This document shows positions 21,397 to 32,440 of a DNA stretch of 44,919 nt, one piece after another. Origin of the DNA: Gnetum montanum (Eukaryota > Streptophyta > Gnetopsida > Gnetales > Gnetaceae). The notes beneath the pieces were generated by a model. That model was not told the DNA's origin. It searched no databases and was given only the letters and a program-made list of their open reading frames with translations. The DNA lies in NCBI GenBank assembly GCA_015680685.1, contig MNCI01003331.1, positions 7,002-51,920 of the forward strand. Reading direction: 5' to 3'. A program made the position numbers and the translations under genes. Positions within the stretch are counted from its first letter, which is position 1. Each line of letters opens with the position of its first letter.

Positions 21397-23142
21397 TGTA
21401 GTGACCGAAAACATCAGCAGCTAGAACAATGCCAAGGGTCGACGGACGCTATAGTTCCAACCTTGTATCCGCGGGAGGATAGTGCTGGGTGTGTGCAAAT
21501 ACAAGGTGCCCTAAATAGTTTGGTCAATTAGACAAGGACTTACATTGGTGTTAATATAGCCTTTTGCAACGTAAATAATGCGAAATGCGAGATAATGCTT
21601 ACAGGTAAATAAAGCAGGAGAGAAACTGTAAAAGTGCAACAGTAATACGAAATAATGCTTAAAGACGAATGAAATAGAAAATAATGCCAAGAAATGAGAT
21701 GGAAAATGGGGGATAAAGCAAAGTATGGTTAGAAACATGCACCGCTCCAAAGCTAAAAACTCATCTAGTTAGGATGGATACAATCGGCTGCATAGCATGA
21801 TGGAGTGCAGAAGTTCCGAGAGCAACCGAGGCATGCTGAAGAAAGGAAAGAGCTATGTGCTTAGATACAGACTTCACATGCAAACAATGCAGGGCTCTAC
21901 TAAGGTGGTAGAATGGATATGGGGATCTCACGCTAGCCGGAAGAGACTCTCTATTTCTAGTGTTAGATAGGTGACCTTGATTATTACAATGTCAGCCAGA
22001 GGGGAAATCTTTGTTTCAGAATTTCAAAGTCCCCACTACTTGGAAGCTGCTTGCTTCCAGAAATATGCAAACTCTTTTGAAATTTCCAACTTTACAACTT
22101 GCTGAATTTTCCAAATTGCGGGTCTTTTTTAGTAAAACATTGCGGACTTGTTATATGCTTTTTGCCGAGATATTTATAGGGCTGAAGGTAAGCAAAAAAA
22201 AATGGAAATTTGAATGCTATGCGTTGCAGGCTTGTGCTATCTTACTGTTGCTACTCGAGCCATCTATGACCATTGGGCTTACAAGACCATTACGATGTGA
22301 ATCAGCCATGCAATAATTACGATCCTACTACACTGTAATTGCATCGTTAGCATCTGGAGATGTGTGCCAATGGTCCGATTAGGTGGAGTGCATTGATGTC
22401 ATGCAACCACCTCTTTGCCTTGCTGTGCTTTGTGATGTAGCATGCTAGACATAGCATATCACCTTGTCGCATGTTCTACTATTTGTTACATGCTTGCTAT
22501 GCTATGGTATGCTACGTAGCATAGCATAGTGTAGCAACTTGCCTTAGTGGCAAGAGTTTTTCTGATTTGCAAACCATTTTCCTATGATGCAAGTTTTGCA
22601 AACTTTGTTAAATTTGTCTTTTGAACTATCTTTTGTCTCTTCCACAAGATTTCTACGCCTTGTTGCGCCATGTAGCTCAATGTAGTGTAGCAGCATTCAT
22701 AGTCTGCCTCTTCCTGACGAAAAAAGGACATCACCACAGAACTCGAAATTGGGTGAGGGGAGTGGTTAGTGAAGTTATTGCCATGATACGTTATGTGACG
22801 TCACGTAGCGTAGCATTTTTTTTCGCCATCATCTTCTGAAGCTTGCTATGCTACATAGCGTAGGAGGCTTCGTGACTTAGAAAACTTGTTGAACTATTTC
22901 TTGCGCATCTAGGATGCTGCCACCGATTCTGCACGCTATTCCTGAGTAGGCTACTAGCTATTTAGGCTACTTTGGTAGGTGGGTAGGATGGTACAGAACC
23001 TGACCATGCTTAAAGTAGAAAATTTGCCAAACTGGCCGACCTGGACTCAGAAGGTTCTTCTCCCGATGAACTGCCATCATGCTGTGTAGACTGCAAGATC
23101 CTGGTGAGGCCAGGATGACCCTGCATTTCTTATGGTGTTTCA
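21397..23142 (-). repeat. Element B 5' LTR
   Basis: This is the direct repeat of 4527-6272, the same length to the base. On the minus strand it starts TGAAACACC at 23142 and ends CTACA at 21397. The TATA box TATAAATA is at 22171-22178. A 16-bp perfect palindrome, TATGCTACGTAGCATA, lies near 22507-22522 within a run of GCTATG words; the other LTR has the same site in degraded form near 5640-5660. Confidence 0.95.
22171..22178 (-). promoter_or_regulatory. TATA box of element B 5' LTR
   Basis: TATAAATA on the minus strand, 774 bp from the inner LTR edge, at exactly the offset seen in the 3' LTR. This is the copy that would drive genomic RNA of element B. Confidence 0.75.
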
Positions 23143-23147
23143 AGCAA
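23143..23147. repeat. Target-site duplication of element B, right copy (AGCAA)
   Basis: Identical to 4522-4526. It marks the point where the LTR of element A resumes. Confidence 0.9.
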
Positions 23148-24217
23148 GTCTGAAGGCTTTCCAACATGGAAGAAAAATTTGCACACTAACATGTTGAACA
23201 GCATAAGTAATGCAACACTTGCATGGAGGCATCAAGACATCTTTAGTCAGATCCAAAACTTATCGGCAAGGATCATTCTCACTCTGGCACCTCTTCGGTG
23301 GACAAAATCAGCAAGTTTGCTTTATTTTTCATACCCTTGGTCAATCCACAAAATTTTCCCTATGCTTGACCCTGCTTGCAAAAGTAGGGAAGACGTATTC
23401 TTGGAGCATAGGCTCCATTTTACTTTCATTGCTAGTATGCTTTTTGGATTTTGGCACATGCAGTATCAGTGATATGGTCATAGCGTAATAAAGTTCACAT
23501 CTAGCATCACACACCTACATAGCATAGTCATGTTTGCATCTTATGGGGCCCAGGACACATGGCATCTAAACCACATTTTTCTCCTACTCCTGGCCCTATA
23601 AATACACCAACAAACAATGCTCAAAGGATTGGTTTTTTATGTGGTCGAGCTTTTGGGTTGGCTTTTAGGAGAGCATAGTTGGAATTTTTAATATTTTCGT
23701 TCGCTTTGAGATTTTTGGTTGGCTTTAGACATTCTTTTGCAGGTTTAGCATTTTGGCATCTTGGCAAGTAGGTTGGCAAGTAGAAGAATCCTGAATAGTA
23801 GCTTACTGACTATACTTCACAAACCTATGACCATATTGCTCTATGTAAGCTATGCCTCTCCAATGTTGCATCATCAGTTGTACATCTTCCAACAAAGCAA
23901 AGATTAGATCCTCAATCTTGGGGCAGTGCATTTCCTCACCTAAATCTATTTCACTCTTTGTTCATTATCATCGTATTTTGCATCATTTTTCATTTTTTTA
24001 TGATGGTTAATTATTGCTTCACTTGCATACCTCATTTCTAAAAAAAACATTTATGAGAAGTTAAGTTACACTGATTAAGTCCCTGTCTGATCAACAAAAC
24101 CGTTCAGGGCACCCCATTTCCATTTCTCTCTAGCACGACCCTTGCATAGATCCAAGGTTAAATTGTACACCCAGAAACCTCTCGATGTTCCAACCACCGA
24201 TGTTTTTGATTGCTACA
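23148..24217 (+). repeat. Element A 3' LTR, right part (promoter, R and U5 side)
   Basis: This continues the LTR interrupted at 4526. A TATA box, CCCTATAAATACACC, lies at 23594-23608. The last 150 bp (from about 24075: TAAGTCCCTGTCTGATC, then TTCAGGGCACCCC) align with the U5 end of the element B LTR, and it terminates in GCTACA like B. This alignment fixes the end at 24217. The next five bases, CATAG (24218-24222), are the expected target duplication, but the partner lies outside the window. Confidence 0.85.
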
Positions 24218-25290
24218 CATAGGGCCTAAAGTTATCTAGAGTAAACACCACTACCATCAATTCTCTTTCTATAGTGGTGTAGTTCAATTGTGCAACCACA
24301 ATGCTTTGGCTAGCATAGTGGATGTAGTATGGACATTTCTTATCATCTAACTACATCAGCATAGCTTCCAAAGTATAATTTGATGCATCTATCATGATAT
24401 GAAATGGTCTAGACCAATCAGGTGCTTGTAGAATTAGAGTTTTCATAAGATTTTCCCTTAGTTTCTGCAATGCTTTTTCACATTTTTGGGTCCTGAAAAA
24501 AAAAGAGCATCTTTCTTTGTTAGTTCAACTAATTATTTTATAATCTTAGAAAAATTCTCTATGAATTGTCGGTAGTAGTCAATGTGTCCAAGGAATGGCT
24601 AAACATCTTTAACTATTTCTAGCTAATGGGTTATTCCTTGGATGATCCTTATTTTTTTAAGGTCCACATCAATTCCTACTTGTGATATTTTGTGCCCCAA
24701 TACAATGCCCTCCAAGACTATGAGGTGAATTTTCTACCAATTAAGCCACAAGTTAGTTTCGACACATCATTTTATCATTTGCTCAAGGTGGTCCAAGGCT
24801 TGCTCAAATTTAGCTCCATAGGTGGAGAAGTCATTCATGAACACTTCTACATCACTATCAATCTGCTATTGAAAGATGCTTAGGACCAAGCATTGAAATG
24901 TGGTAGGGACATTACATAAACCAAACAATATCTTACAATATGCCAAAGTTCACTAGGGACTTTTGAACATTGTCTTTTCTTAGCCCTCTAGTGCAATTTG
25001 AATTTGATTATAGCCACTATGACCATATAGGAAGCTATAGTAGCAATGCCCTAATATTGTGTCAAGCACCTAGTCAATAAGTGGAAATAGAAAGTGATCC
25101 TTGAATTTTCCCATATTCAGTAGCCTAAAATTGATGCAGATCTACCACTTACCCACCTTTCCTTGGTATAATTATGAGTGTACTAACCCGCTCGCTATCT
25201 ACAATGGGATAGATGAACCTCACCTTAAGGAGTTGTTCGATTTCCTCCTTGATGATTTGCTTCAATTTGGGATTTAACTACCTCTTTGGC
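24218..25290 (-). pseudogene. Element C reverse transcriptase and RNase H (truncated)
   Basis: Visible on the minus strand, in order: RKGGKWRIC with a following NFRLLN segment, then YGHSGYNQIQIALEG, VFMNDFSTYG (the catalytic box, normally FMDDF, here with one Asp changed to Asn), TNLWLNW, IVLGHKISQVGIDVDLKKI, and PFLGHIDYYRQFI. RNase H follows: APDWSRPFHIMIDASNYTLEAM, then IHYASQSI and LNYTTIERELMVVVFTL. The frame ends at DNFRPY, next to the LTR of element A. Stops are frequent, and RNase H lacks its C-terminal half. It is an unambiguous gypsy RT and inactive. Confidence 0.87.
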
Positions 25291-26060
25291 TATCATTTTG
25301 GCTTCATGGCTAGGTTGATGTAAATGTAATGCCAGAATATCCTAGGATCAATCCCTATGAGTTCAAAATTTGACCAAGAAAAAGTTGTTGGGTATCTTTC
25401 AACTACCTTCAATAGCATCTCTTTCTATTCTAGAGAAAGTCTTGCACTAATTATAACTAGCTTCTTATTGTTCAAAAATACATATTCCATTCTATTCCAT
25501 AGCATTTTTAGTTCAAGGGGTTGTTGCTTGAAGTTCTTAGAAATTTCCAACACTTCCCAATAGGTACCATCATCTATATCATGAGAGTGATGGTGATGAA
25601 CTTGCTCAAGTTCATTCATGCTCATGACATATTCACATGTTAAGCTCTTAGTTCATTCCATGCATAGTGTGTATCTTTCTAAATCAATAGTCATTCACTA
25701 AGTGCCCTCCTATTTTGTGGCTACTTTGTATAGACACCTTTGAATTTCTACTTCTAGTGCATACTATGCATACTACTTGCATGAAAAGATGGATGCTTGC
25801 TTGATGGTCCAAAGGTTTTGCACACAATTGCACCCACTATCACTATACATTATGCATGAAAATCTCTTCTTATTGATCTTTCCAAATGCATTTTCTTTAG
25901 ATATTTCCAGGAAAAGATCTTTGATACCCATTCTTACATCTACAATGCTCAACCATGCTCTCCCCTTGATGATTGGGAAGTCCTCTTTGTAGTTCTCCAC
26001 TTTGATTACTAGGAATTTAGCATGATAAGACCATCCACAAACAATGGTCACAATGTATTT
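25291..26060 (-). pseudogene. Element C protease C-terminal part and linker to RT
   Basis: The frame 26051-25773 contains KVENYKEDFPIIKGRAWLS followed by IVDVRMGIKDLFLEI. This matches the PIILGRPFL/WL block that closes the retropepsin domain in Athila-type elements. The active-site Asp region should lie just upstream, near 26070-26200, but is too decayed for me to place. Positions 25291-25770 are the acidic, poorly conserved linker, with no further motif. Confidence 0.65.
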
Positions 26061-28304
26061 TACTAGTCCTAATGGAATAGTGATGGACTAGTCTACTAAT
26101 TCTAATCTAAATTTTCTCTTCCAAAGAGTAGGTAGGTTCCAAGTAGTGTACATCTCATGAGAAATTAAATTAACACTAGAAGTTGAATTAAGAAGAGGTT
26201 TTCATGGTTCATTCCTAGCAATCTACAAATAAATTAGAGGACTTATAAGATTAACTAATTTCTTGGGAAGGTTTCCTACATGGATCCAGTCAAGCATAGT
26301 GTGAGTAAGCATTATGGTATGGATCCTTGGTAGAGTTTTGTTTGAAGGAAGCCTGAAGAAATCTGATATGGAGGAATAGGCAAGAGCATTGTTGTCAACT
26401 ATGGGTGTAGGTAAAGGTTTAGGTGGACTATGGGGTTGAAAGAAAGGTCTTTTATTTGATTAGGAATTTGACCCATCTAATTAATGATTGTACTACCAAT
26501 TAACTACCCTTGTAGCATTACACTATTATAGTTGAGTAGACAATTCACCCTGCATTGGTGGAGCAAGTGGTAGCTATGAAATTGGAGGAGGAGCATGTGC
26601 AGGGACAGGATGAGGATAAGGATAAGGGGTAGCATCCCTTATTTCATGTGGAGATGGAGTTTGATAATAGTCAAAAGGGTGATAGTAAGGCTATAATTGA
26701 GATATGTGACTGCAAGAGTCATGTGGGGACATGGATTACTAAACATGGTAACCATATGGATCAGGTTGTTGGTAAGGGCATTGTTGCCTTGATGGTGCAA
26801 GTGCCCATGATTGTGGTTACTACCATTTTTGGTACTATTCATACAATTATAGTGGAGCCTACTTGGATAATACGGTTGTTGCTAGAAAAACTACCAGAGA
26901 TTACCTTGAGGATAAGGTAACCTTCTAGATCTTTGCCTTTGTGTAAGTTGTTAATGTAAGGCATACACCCGAGACTCTTGAAGATGTGACATAACAGGGC
27001 AACATCCCTTAGGATGTTCATACTAGTAGACATCACATCCACAATCATAATCTGATTCATTATCTACAACCTCTTCTATTGCAACAATTTTACCCTTACC
27101 TATGTAATATGCATGTTCAGCTTCTTTGCACATTCTATGCTCATGATCGCTACCTTATTCTCGAGATTCTTCAGCAATTTTAAGGATAGCTTAAAATTTG
27201 CTATCCATGGAATCTCTTAATTGATAAACCTTGGCCATAAGTTTAGACTAGAATTGTTGAAGTGGCTAGGCTTTTTTATGCATCCTCTCATCAAATATAG
27301 ACTCATCCTCACTATCAAACAATCGAAGCTCTCGCTTGTAGATGGAAGGATCACGGTTGTACTCCTCTACACTTTCTCTTTTTCTATGTTCACCCTCTTC
27401 TTTCACAACCTACTCTATTAACCATTGTACCTAATGGATAGTTAGTTCTAACAAGAATCCTTGGGCATACACACTAAGATTTTTCCTTATTTCGTTATGA
27501 AGCCCATCTACAATGTAGTGGAGTTGAGCTAATTGAGAAAAATCATGGTGAGGCCATTTGTGCATCAAGGGATAGTATCAATCAATGGCAGCATCTAAGG
27601 GTTCATGTACCCCTTTTTTCACCCTTGAATTTTCTTCCTTAAGTTGGGCACCTAGGAGTACGTTTGATATTTATCATTGAACATCTCAAGCATGGTACTC
27701 CATCATTTGATAGATTCCATTTCTAAGGACTAGTACCAGTTCTCTACTTCTTTGATGAGTGTCCTGGAAAATAAATTTAGTTTCTACCATTCATTATCTA
27801 TGTTTTACAAGGCAAATGCATCTTGGAAAGCTTGAAGATGATTCTGTAGATTAGAGTTATATCCCCCTTCAAATTGAGGAATATTATTCATCTCTAACTG
27901 TTTGATCCAACTATCTCTTACATGCATTGTTAGAATTCTAACTACCTCTATGATGTTAAGCATACTTTAGGTAGCAAATAAAGGCTCATTTAGGTCTTAA
28001 TCATGGTGTCTATGATGCCCTCTACAACTCCTTCATTCATGGCGATGTGATTCTCTTGAACATTTACATCCTTGATCTTCCATATCTTAGTGGTCCCTTT
28101 GGTTATTGTGATCTCATCAGTCATTGTGCTCATTTTAATTACCTCCATCATGATCTCACCTTTTACAATCACGATCAAAGCTAAAAGAAGAAGATGATGA
28201 TGATGGAAAAGAGGAAGGAGAACCAACACCATCACAGTGCCTGCTACTGCCTCTTCAGTGATCATGATCACCATCATGATTGTACTTCTTACCTACATCC
28301 CTAT
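26061..28304 (-). pseudogene. Element C gag, main part
   Basis: On the minus strand near 27620-27900 lies the retrotransposon Gag core: NHLQAFQDAFALQNID, then KLNLFSRTLIKEVENWY, then SLEMESIK and STMLEMFNDKYQTY, with EGGYNSNLQNHLQ just before. This is the F..TL...A..WY..L arrangement of plant Gag capsid domains. Upstream, 28020-28290 encodes a His/Asp/Ser-rich stretch; downstream, 26500-27500 is a poorly conserved basic and Pro-rich tail. Element D cuts the N-terminal side at 28304. Numerous stops and frameshifts make it non-functional. Confidence 0.72.
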
Positions 28305-30034
28305 TGTACTGACCAAAATCATTGGTGTATGGCTAGAAGGAAAAAAAATACCAAAAGACCATCGGATAGACACAGCTGACCCTACCTTCGCATGAGGGAA
28401 AGCTGGAAAGAAAATGAAGGAAGAGTGCCTTGGATGGTCTACACGCAAATCAACCAAGGACTTCCCCAAACATAAGCTAGTTCTTACGTTGGGGTTATCA
28501 TAATTGATGCACAAAATGTAAATAGTGATGCATAAAATTCAAACAGAGTGTATGCAGAACTGGTATTGTAAATGAAGCATAAACTGAATTTAAAACAAAC
28601 TAAACAATATAGCGGAAGGAAAACATGAACTTTATTATATTGCTTAGAATGAATATGCACCATTCAAAGTGTAGTTGCAAGTTTAGGTGGCAAGTCAAGC
28701 ACTAATCCCTGGGGTGATGTGCTTGCAGGTGCTTGGATGCTAAGAGTCAGGTGTGTCCGAGCATCCAAAAGTTGGTAGTCGGTGTTCCCTAAGCTGTCAA
28801 CCTTTAAAATTGCCAACCCCTATTTATGTGAACGGATGGGATATTTATAAGGTTTGGCTAGGCTGAGGCATGGAATTCATGGATGGAATCAACGGCTAAT
28901 AGATGAGAGAAAAATGGATAATGTGACATGTGTTTAATGGACAGCTGTGTATGAATTGGACATGTGTAAGCAAGCTACGTTCTTGACCAGATGCACTGTA
29001 TCTTACAACATGTCTTGGCTTACACAAGCTAGCTTACGCTCATGGAAGCACATACAATTTTGAGTGTAAGAGCTTGGCAAGGTCACAAATGATGAAAATT
29101 TACAATGAAAATGATAATGTACAACAAGAGAGATTGAATTCAGCTAGCTTGAAACTTCTCAAACCTTGCATTAACTACTACAGGATGTCAATTTGAGTGG
29201 TTTTGTGGTTGTTTAATGCATCTCTATTTCACCAGGGCTTCCAGCGTGAGTTGATTTTGTCTCAAAATGTCCTCAGCATGTGTTTGGCGTGCTTTTGACC
29301 GAGCATGATCAGTACTCATGCTACACTCACGCTATTAGCGTGACCTCAGCGTGAGTGAGCTAAAAATGATATATTTCACACCAAATTTTGATTTTTGAAG
29401 CCTGTTTCTCGAGTACAGCAATTTTCTAACTGTGGTTGACCTTGAGGGTGATCTGCAAGTCAAAAATTGAGTTGATGTTCCTTGTTTTGAACCACTTTTG
29501 GCAACTCACACTGGACTCACGCTACCAACATGAGTGCAACGTGACCATAGCATGAGCTACAAAAACTTGCAATTTTGGACCTGAAATCTAGAATCCTAAA
29601 GGCTTGGACTTGAAGTTATCAATAATGAACCCTGAGGATGGCTTGCACCTTCGAAATTAAGTCATTTTGATTCAAGTTTGAGGCTCTCATAGTTGCTCAC
29701 ACTAGACTCACACTGCCAGCGTGACCTTAGTGTGACCATCAGTGTGAGAGAGAAAATTTGTACCATTTGACCCAAAATTTGAATTCTCAAATGCTGAAAG
29801 TTGAACTAGACACAATAGTGACCCTTTAGAATGACTTGCACCCTCAGATTGGACCATTTTTTACTTGATTTTGGAGTCGTTGGAGTTGCTCACGCTAAGG
29901 GCAAGCTAGCTCAAGTTCACTTGACAAGCCGAGCGTGAGTTACATGCGTTAGTCAAATGTCTACCTCCCAAAAGCTTGGAAGGGTCTAAGTTGTTCTCAT
30001 TTCAAAGTATTAGGCTAAAATTAGTGTTATTTCA
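28305..30034 (-). repeat. Element D 3' LTR
   Basis: Colinear with 35860-37603. A TATA box TATAAATA (minus strand) is at 28842-28849. The stretch 29230-29950 holds about three diverged tandem units of roughly 190-200 bp. Each contains CTCACGCT..CAGCGTGA-type words and segments such as TTGACC..AAAATTTGA. These GCGTGAG/CTCACGC words replace the GCTATGCTA words seen in the LTRs of A and B. Confidence 0.9.
28842..28849 (-). promoter_or_regulatory. TATA box of element D 3' LTR
   Basis: TATAAATA on the minus strand, 537 bp from the inner edge. The partner site in the 5' LTR (36400-36407) has decayed to TTTAAATA. Confidence 0.6.
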
Positions 30035-30050
30035 TTGGTCCCACTTTGTT
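30035..30050 (-). promoter_or_regulatory. Element D polypurine tract
   Basis: On the minus strand ACAAAGTGGGACCAA abuts the LTR start TGAAATA and follows TCTATATGTCA. It is homologous to the tracts of A, B and E. Confidence 0.78.
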
Positions 30051-31244
30051 GACATATAGACAAATCCACTCGAGAGGCATCGACAAAGAAGTGCAAAATA
30101 CCATGAACAACCAAGTACCAAGCATTATCCATCGACCCTTGACTAGATGTCATTGCACCGTATTCAAAAGTACATGGGATTGGGGAAATGCAGTTCAAGA
30201 TGCATGGGGATTGGTTGTAACTGGGGAAATCAAGAGTTGATCAAGGGTTATAATTGCTGTTGGAATTGTGGAAGAGGAATGCTCTCACATGAACAAGCCA
30301 TATCTTTAGTTCTTGTCTGTAGCTGATTTTTCAGCAGACTTAGGACCAAGACATAGGAAGTGCATTCTTTGGAGAAATAGGGCTCTTGTAGAGTGTTTAT
30401 AGGATCCCTTTGTAAATAGCCAAAGCCACGTGATGATGTGCAACATGATCATTTGAGACACAAGTGTAACTATTTTTCCAAGACAATCACCTTCTCACCT
30501 GGGGCTTGCATGAGAATAGCCAATAGTCTATGGTCTATGATGTCAACGAGGTCATGAAGACCTTTTCCATGCATTTTTCTCTTTGATCTTTTTGTTCTTT
30601 TCTTTTTTTTCTTATTTGTTTGTTTGTTTCTTTTTGTTTTTCTTTTCTTTTTATTTTTCTTTTCTTTTTTTTTCTTTTTGGTTCTTTTTTGGAAGAGCTT
30701 GCTTTCAATGCTATACTCATGCTCATGCGTTAACATTTGTATCATGTACCGTGTACTATGTTTTGCATTGCAACTGCATGGAGAATTATAGTGTGCAATA
30801 GTGTATCAAGAGTTTTGGGATGTGTAGAATGTATCAAGGAGGGTGTAATTGAATAGGATAATGGGAACATGATGGGAAATAAGGAATATATCAGGAGTTG
30901 GGAATGTACTTATGAACGGATTGATTAACCTAGTTGCGGGTGTTAGGAAGAATGTGATACCTTGTTGTCATGATGAAGTGCATCTATGCACAAACACCTC
31001 AGGTGTGTCATCCTACAAAGATAACTTAAAGAAGACAAGAAAACCACAAATGAATTGGTTAACTAAGCACTTTAAACTTGAAGACAACCAAGGAGATGGA
31101 ACCACAGTATGCAATTTTCAAGGTAGATAGAATCATGAATGGCATCAACTTCATCAAGGTCAATGAGAAAAATTATGTAGCAAGTCTTTGTGGAATAGGT
31201 ACAATTGATTGCAGCAACATATCTTTTCAATTATTGCCTGTTCA
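30051..31244 (-). other. Element D 3' noncoding region with a long pyrimidine/purine tract
   Basis: No credible gene. The stretch 30585-30690 is almost pure T and C on the plus strand (A/G on the minus strand, in coding direction) and gives rise to Lys-rich ORFs that are compositional artefacts. The part next to the polypurine tract matches A and B. The rest is unique in the window. Confidence 0.7.
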
Positions 31245-31640
31245 TTGATGATGTTGCTAGTTTATAGTCTTAGTGGACTGTTGTGGGTTAGTTTCACATC
31301 ATAACCTTTTGGACAATGCTAGTTTAGCATCGTAGCTAATGGTGCATTGCTAGTTTATAGTCATAGTGGACTGTGAAGAGGCAAACCAGTTTATAGTCTT
31401 AGTGGACTCTGGATGCTAGTTTCACATCATGGTAGACAGATGTGGTAGTTTAGTGTCATACCAGACAGAGCTCTATGGTGTCGGTTTATTGCCATGACTC
31501 CAGGACATTCTGTGATGCCAGTTTCAAGTCATAGCCCCAGGACCATTCTATGATATCAGTTTTAGGTCATGATGCCAGGACCGTTCTATGGTATTAGTTT
31601 TAGGTCGTGATGCCAGGATCGTTACATACCTCAAGTTGAT
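31245..31640 (-). repeat. Post-integrase minisatellite of element D
   Basis: About a dozen degenerate units of 27-36 bp, on the plus strand GCTAGTTTATAGTCATAGTG plus GACT-type. Units drift toward GTTTTAGGTCATGATGCCAG at the right end. Same position relative to integrase and same core as in A and B. Confidence 0.85.
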
Positions 31641-31855
31641 CAGACATAGTACTATTTTAGGTATAGGTTATTTGTGGGATTAGTGAACTCATTCCCATCC
31701 ATGTCAGCAAGTTTGAATGCTCCATTATTGTATGCCTTGGTGACTAAGTAAGGCCCTTCCTAGTTAGCTAAGAATTTATCTGGATGTTTATGGATAGCCT
31801 TAAGGACTGGGTCTCCTTCCTTAATCGGGCATTGATTAGGGAGTGTGCAAGGCTT
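31641..31855 (-). pseudogene. Element D integrase C-terminal fragment
   Basis: The minus strand encodes EGDPVLKAIHKH, then DKFLAN, EGPYLVTKAYNNGAFKLADM and NPTNNLYLK. This matches the integrase C-terminal domains of A (1640-1800) and E (40268-40468). Only this last piece of pol remains; the stop after LAN falls at the Trp position. It lies about 40 bp from the protease stop. Confidence 0.82.
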
Positions 31856-32440
31856 AGGATCCTCTGGGAAGCTATTGGCTTCAACCATTCATTTGGGTGT
31901 GTTAACCTTAGGCTCTACATTGGTTGTTATAGGTGTACCACCAAGAAACTCTACTTCTAAAACTTGCGCCATGTCTATGTCGTGGATAGTCGAAGAGTAA
32001 GCATTATCACCATGGATGATAACTTGACCACCTTTGTATGGAAGGTGGATTTCTTGGTGGATGGGAGAGGATATGGCCCTTAGTTGGGCTAGCCAAGGCC
32101 TACCTACAATCATGTTGAAACCTGGCATCTCCTCTATGACAATGAAATCTACACTAGTCAGGAATTTCTCTCCTACCACAAAGGCTAAGTTGGTTGTACC
32201 ACTGACTGTGACACATGATCCATTGAAGGATTTTACACATGTGGTTTTAGTTGGCCTGATTTCATCCACCAGGCCTAGTTTTTCGATTACAGAGTACAAG
32301 ACTACGTTTGTTGCTAAACCATCATCAACATGTACTCTGCAGATGGTACACTATCCAACACAAATGCTAATGGATAGAGATGTAGTGACCTCCCCTCGTT
32401 TGGGGTTGACTTTGACTACATCATCACAAAAGACTAGGGT
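31856..32440 (-). pseudogene. Element D protease
   Basis: The minus-strand frame 32299-31889 (136 codons, no internal stop), with its N-terminal part just upstream, reads VHVDDGLATNVVLYSVIEKLG, then NLAFVVGEKF, PGFNMIVGRPWLAQL and SSPIHQEIHLPY. The active-site triplet is DDG, as in element B. The domain is followed by about 40 divergent residues, a stop, and then directly by the integrase C-terminus; the whole RT-RNase H-integrase core is deleted. It is the best preserved coding segment in this element. Confidence 0.83.

Larger units (their letters stand above)
4527..23142 (-). mobile_element. Element B: complete Tat-lineage Ty3/gypsy retrotransposon with internal 5.6-kb insertion
   Basis: Two direct 1746-bp LTRs (4527-6272 and 21397-23142) flank an internal region coded on the minus strand. 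The LTR ends are TG...CA and the target duplication is AGCAA. In coding order from the right: 5' LTR, leader with a six-unit tandem array, gag, protease, insertion, RT, gypsy RNase H, a second RNase H, integrase, minisatellite, 3' noncoding DNA, polypurine tract, 3' LTR. Total length is 18,616 bp, about 13.0 kb without the insertion and one copy of its 8-bp repeat. The LTRs differ at roughly 10-20% of sites by eye, mostly by transitions, so the copy is old. All genes are broken, so it is not autonomous now. Confidence 0.95.
800..24217 (+). mobile_element. Element A: 5'-truncated Tat-like Ty3/gypsy retrotransposon, interrupted by element B
   Basis: Order on the plus strand is integrase (800-1819), post-integrase minisatellite, 3' noncoding DNA, a polypurine tract and a 3' LTR beginning TGAAAA at 3604. 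The LTR stops at 4526, where element B enters, and resumes at 23148. It ends at 24217 with GCTACA, the same terminus as element B's LTR read in coding orientation. The rejoined LTR is about 1993 bp. Everything upstream of the integrase (gag, protease, RT, RNase H, 5' LTR) is missing from the window, and the breakpoint near 800 abuts unrelated repeat DNA. At 24217 the element abuts the RNase H region of element C, so it appears to have inserted there. Confidence 0.8.

Noticed and set aside
28194-28379. Plus-strand His-rich ORF near the D insertion point
   Set aside because: Antisense to the His/Asp-rich Gag start of element C and running into the D LTR; no support as a gene.
30470-30745. Lys-rich minus-strand frame resembling a nucleolar-type basic protein
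   Set aside because: It is the translation of a simple T/C-rich tract within the noncoding part of element D.
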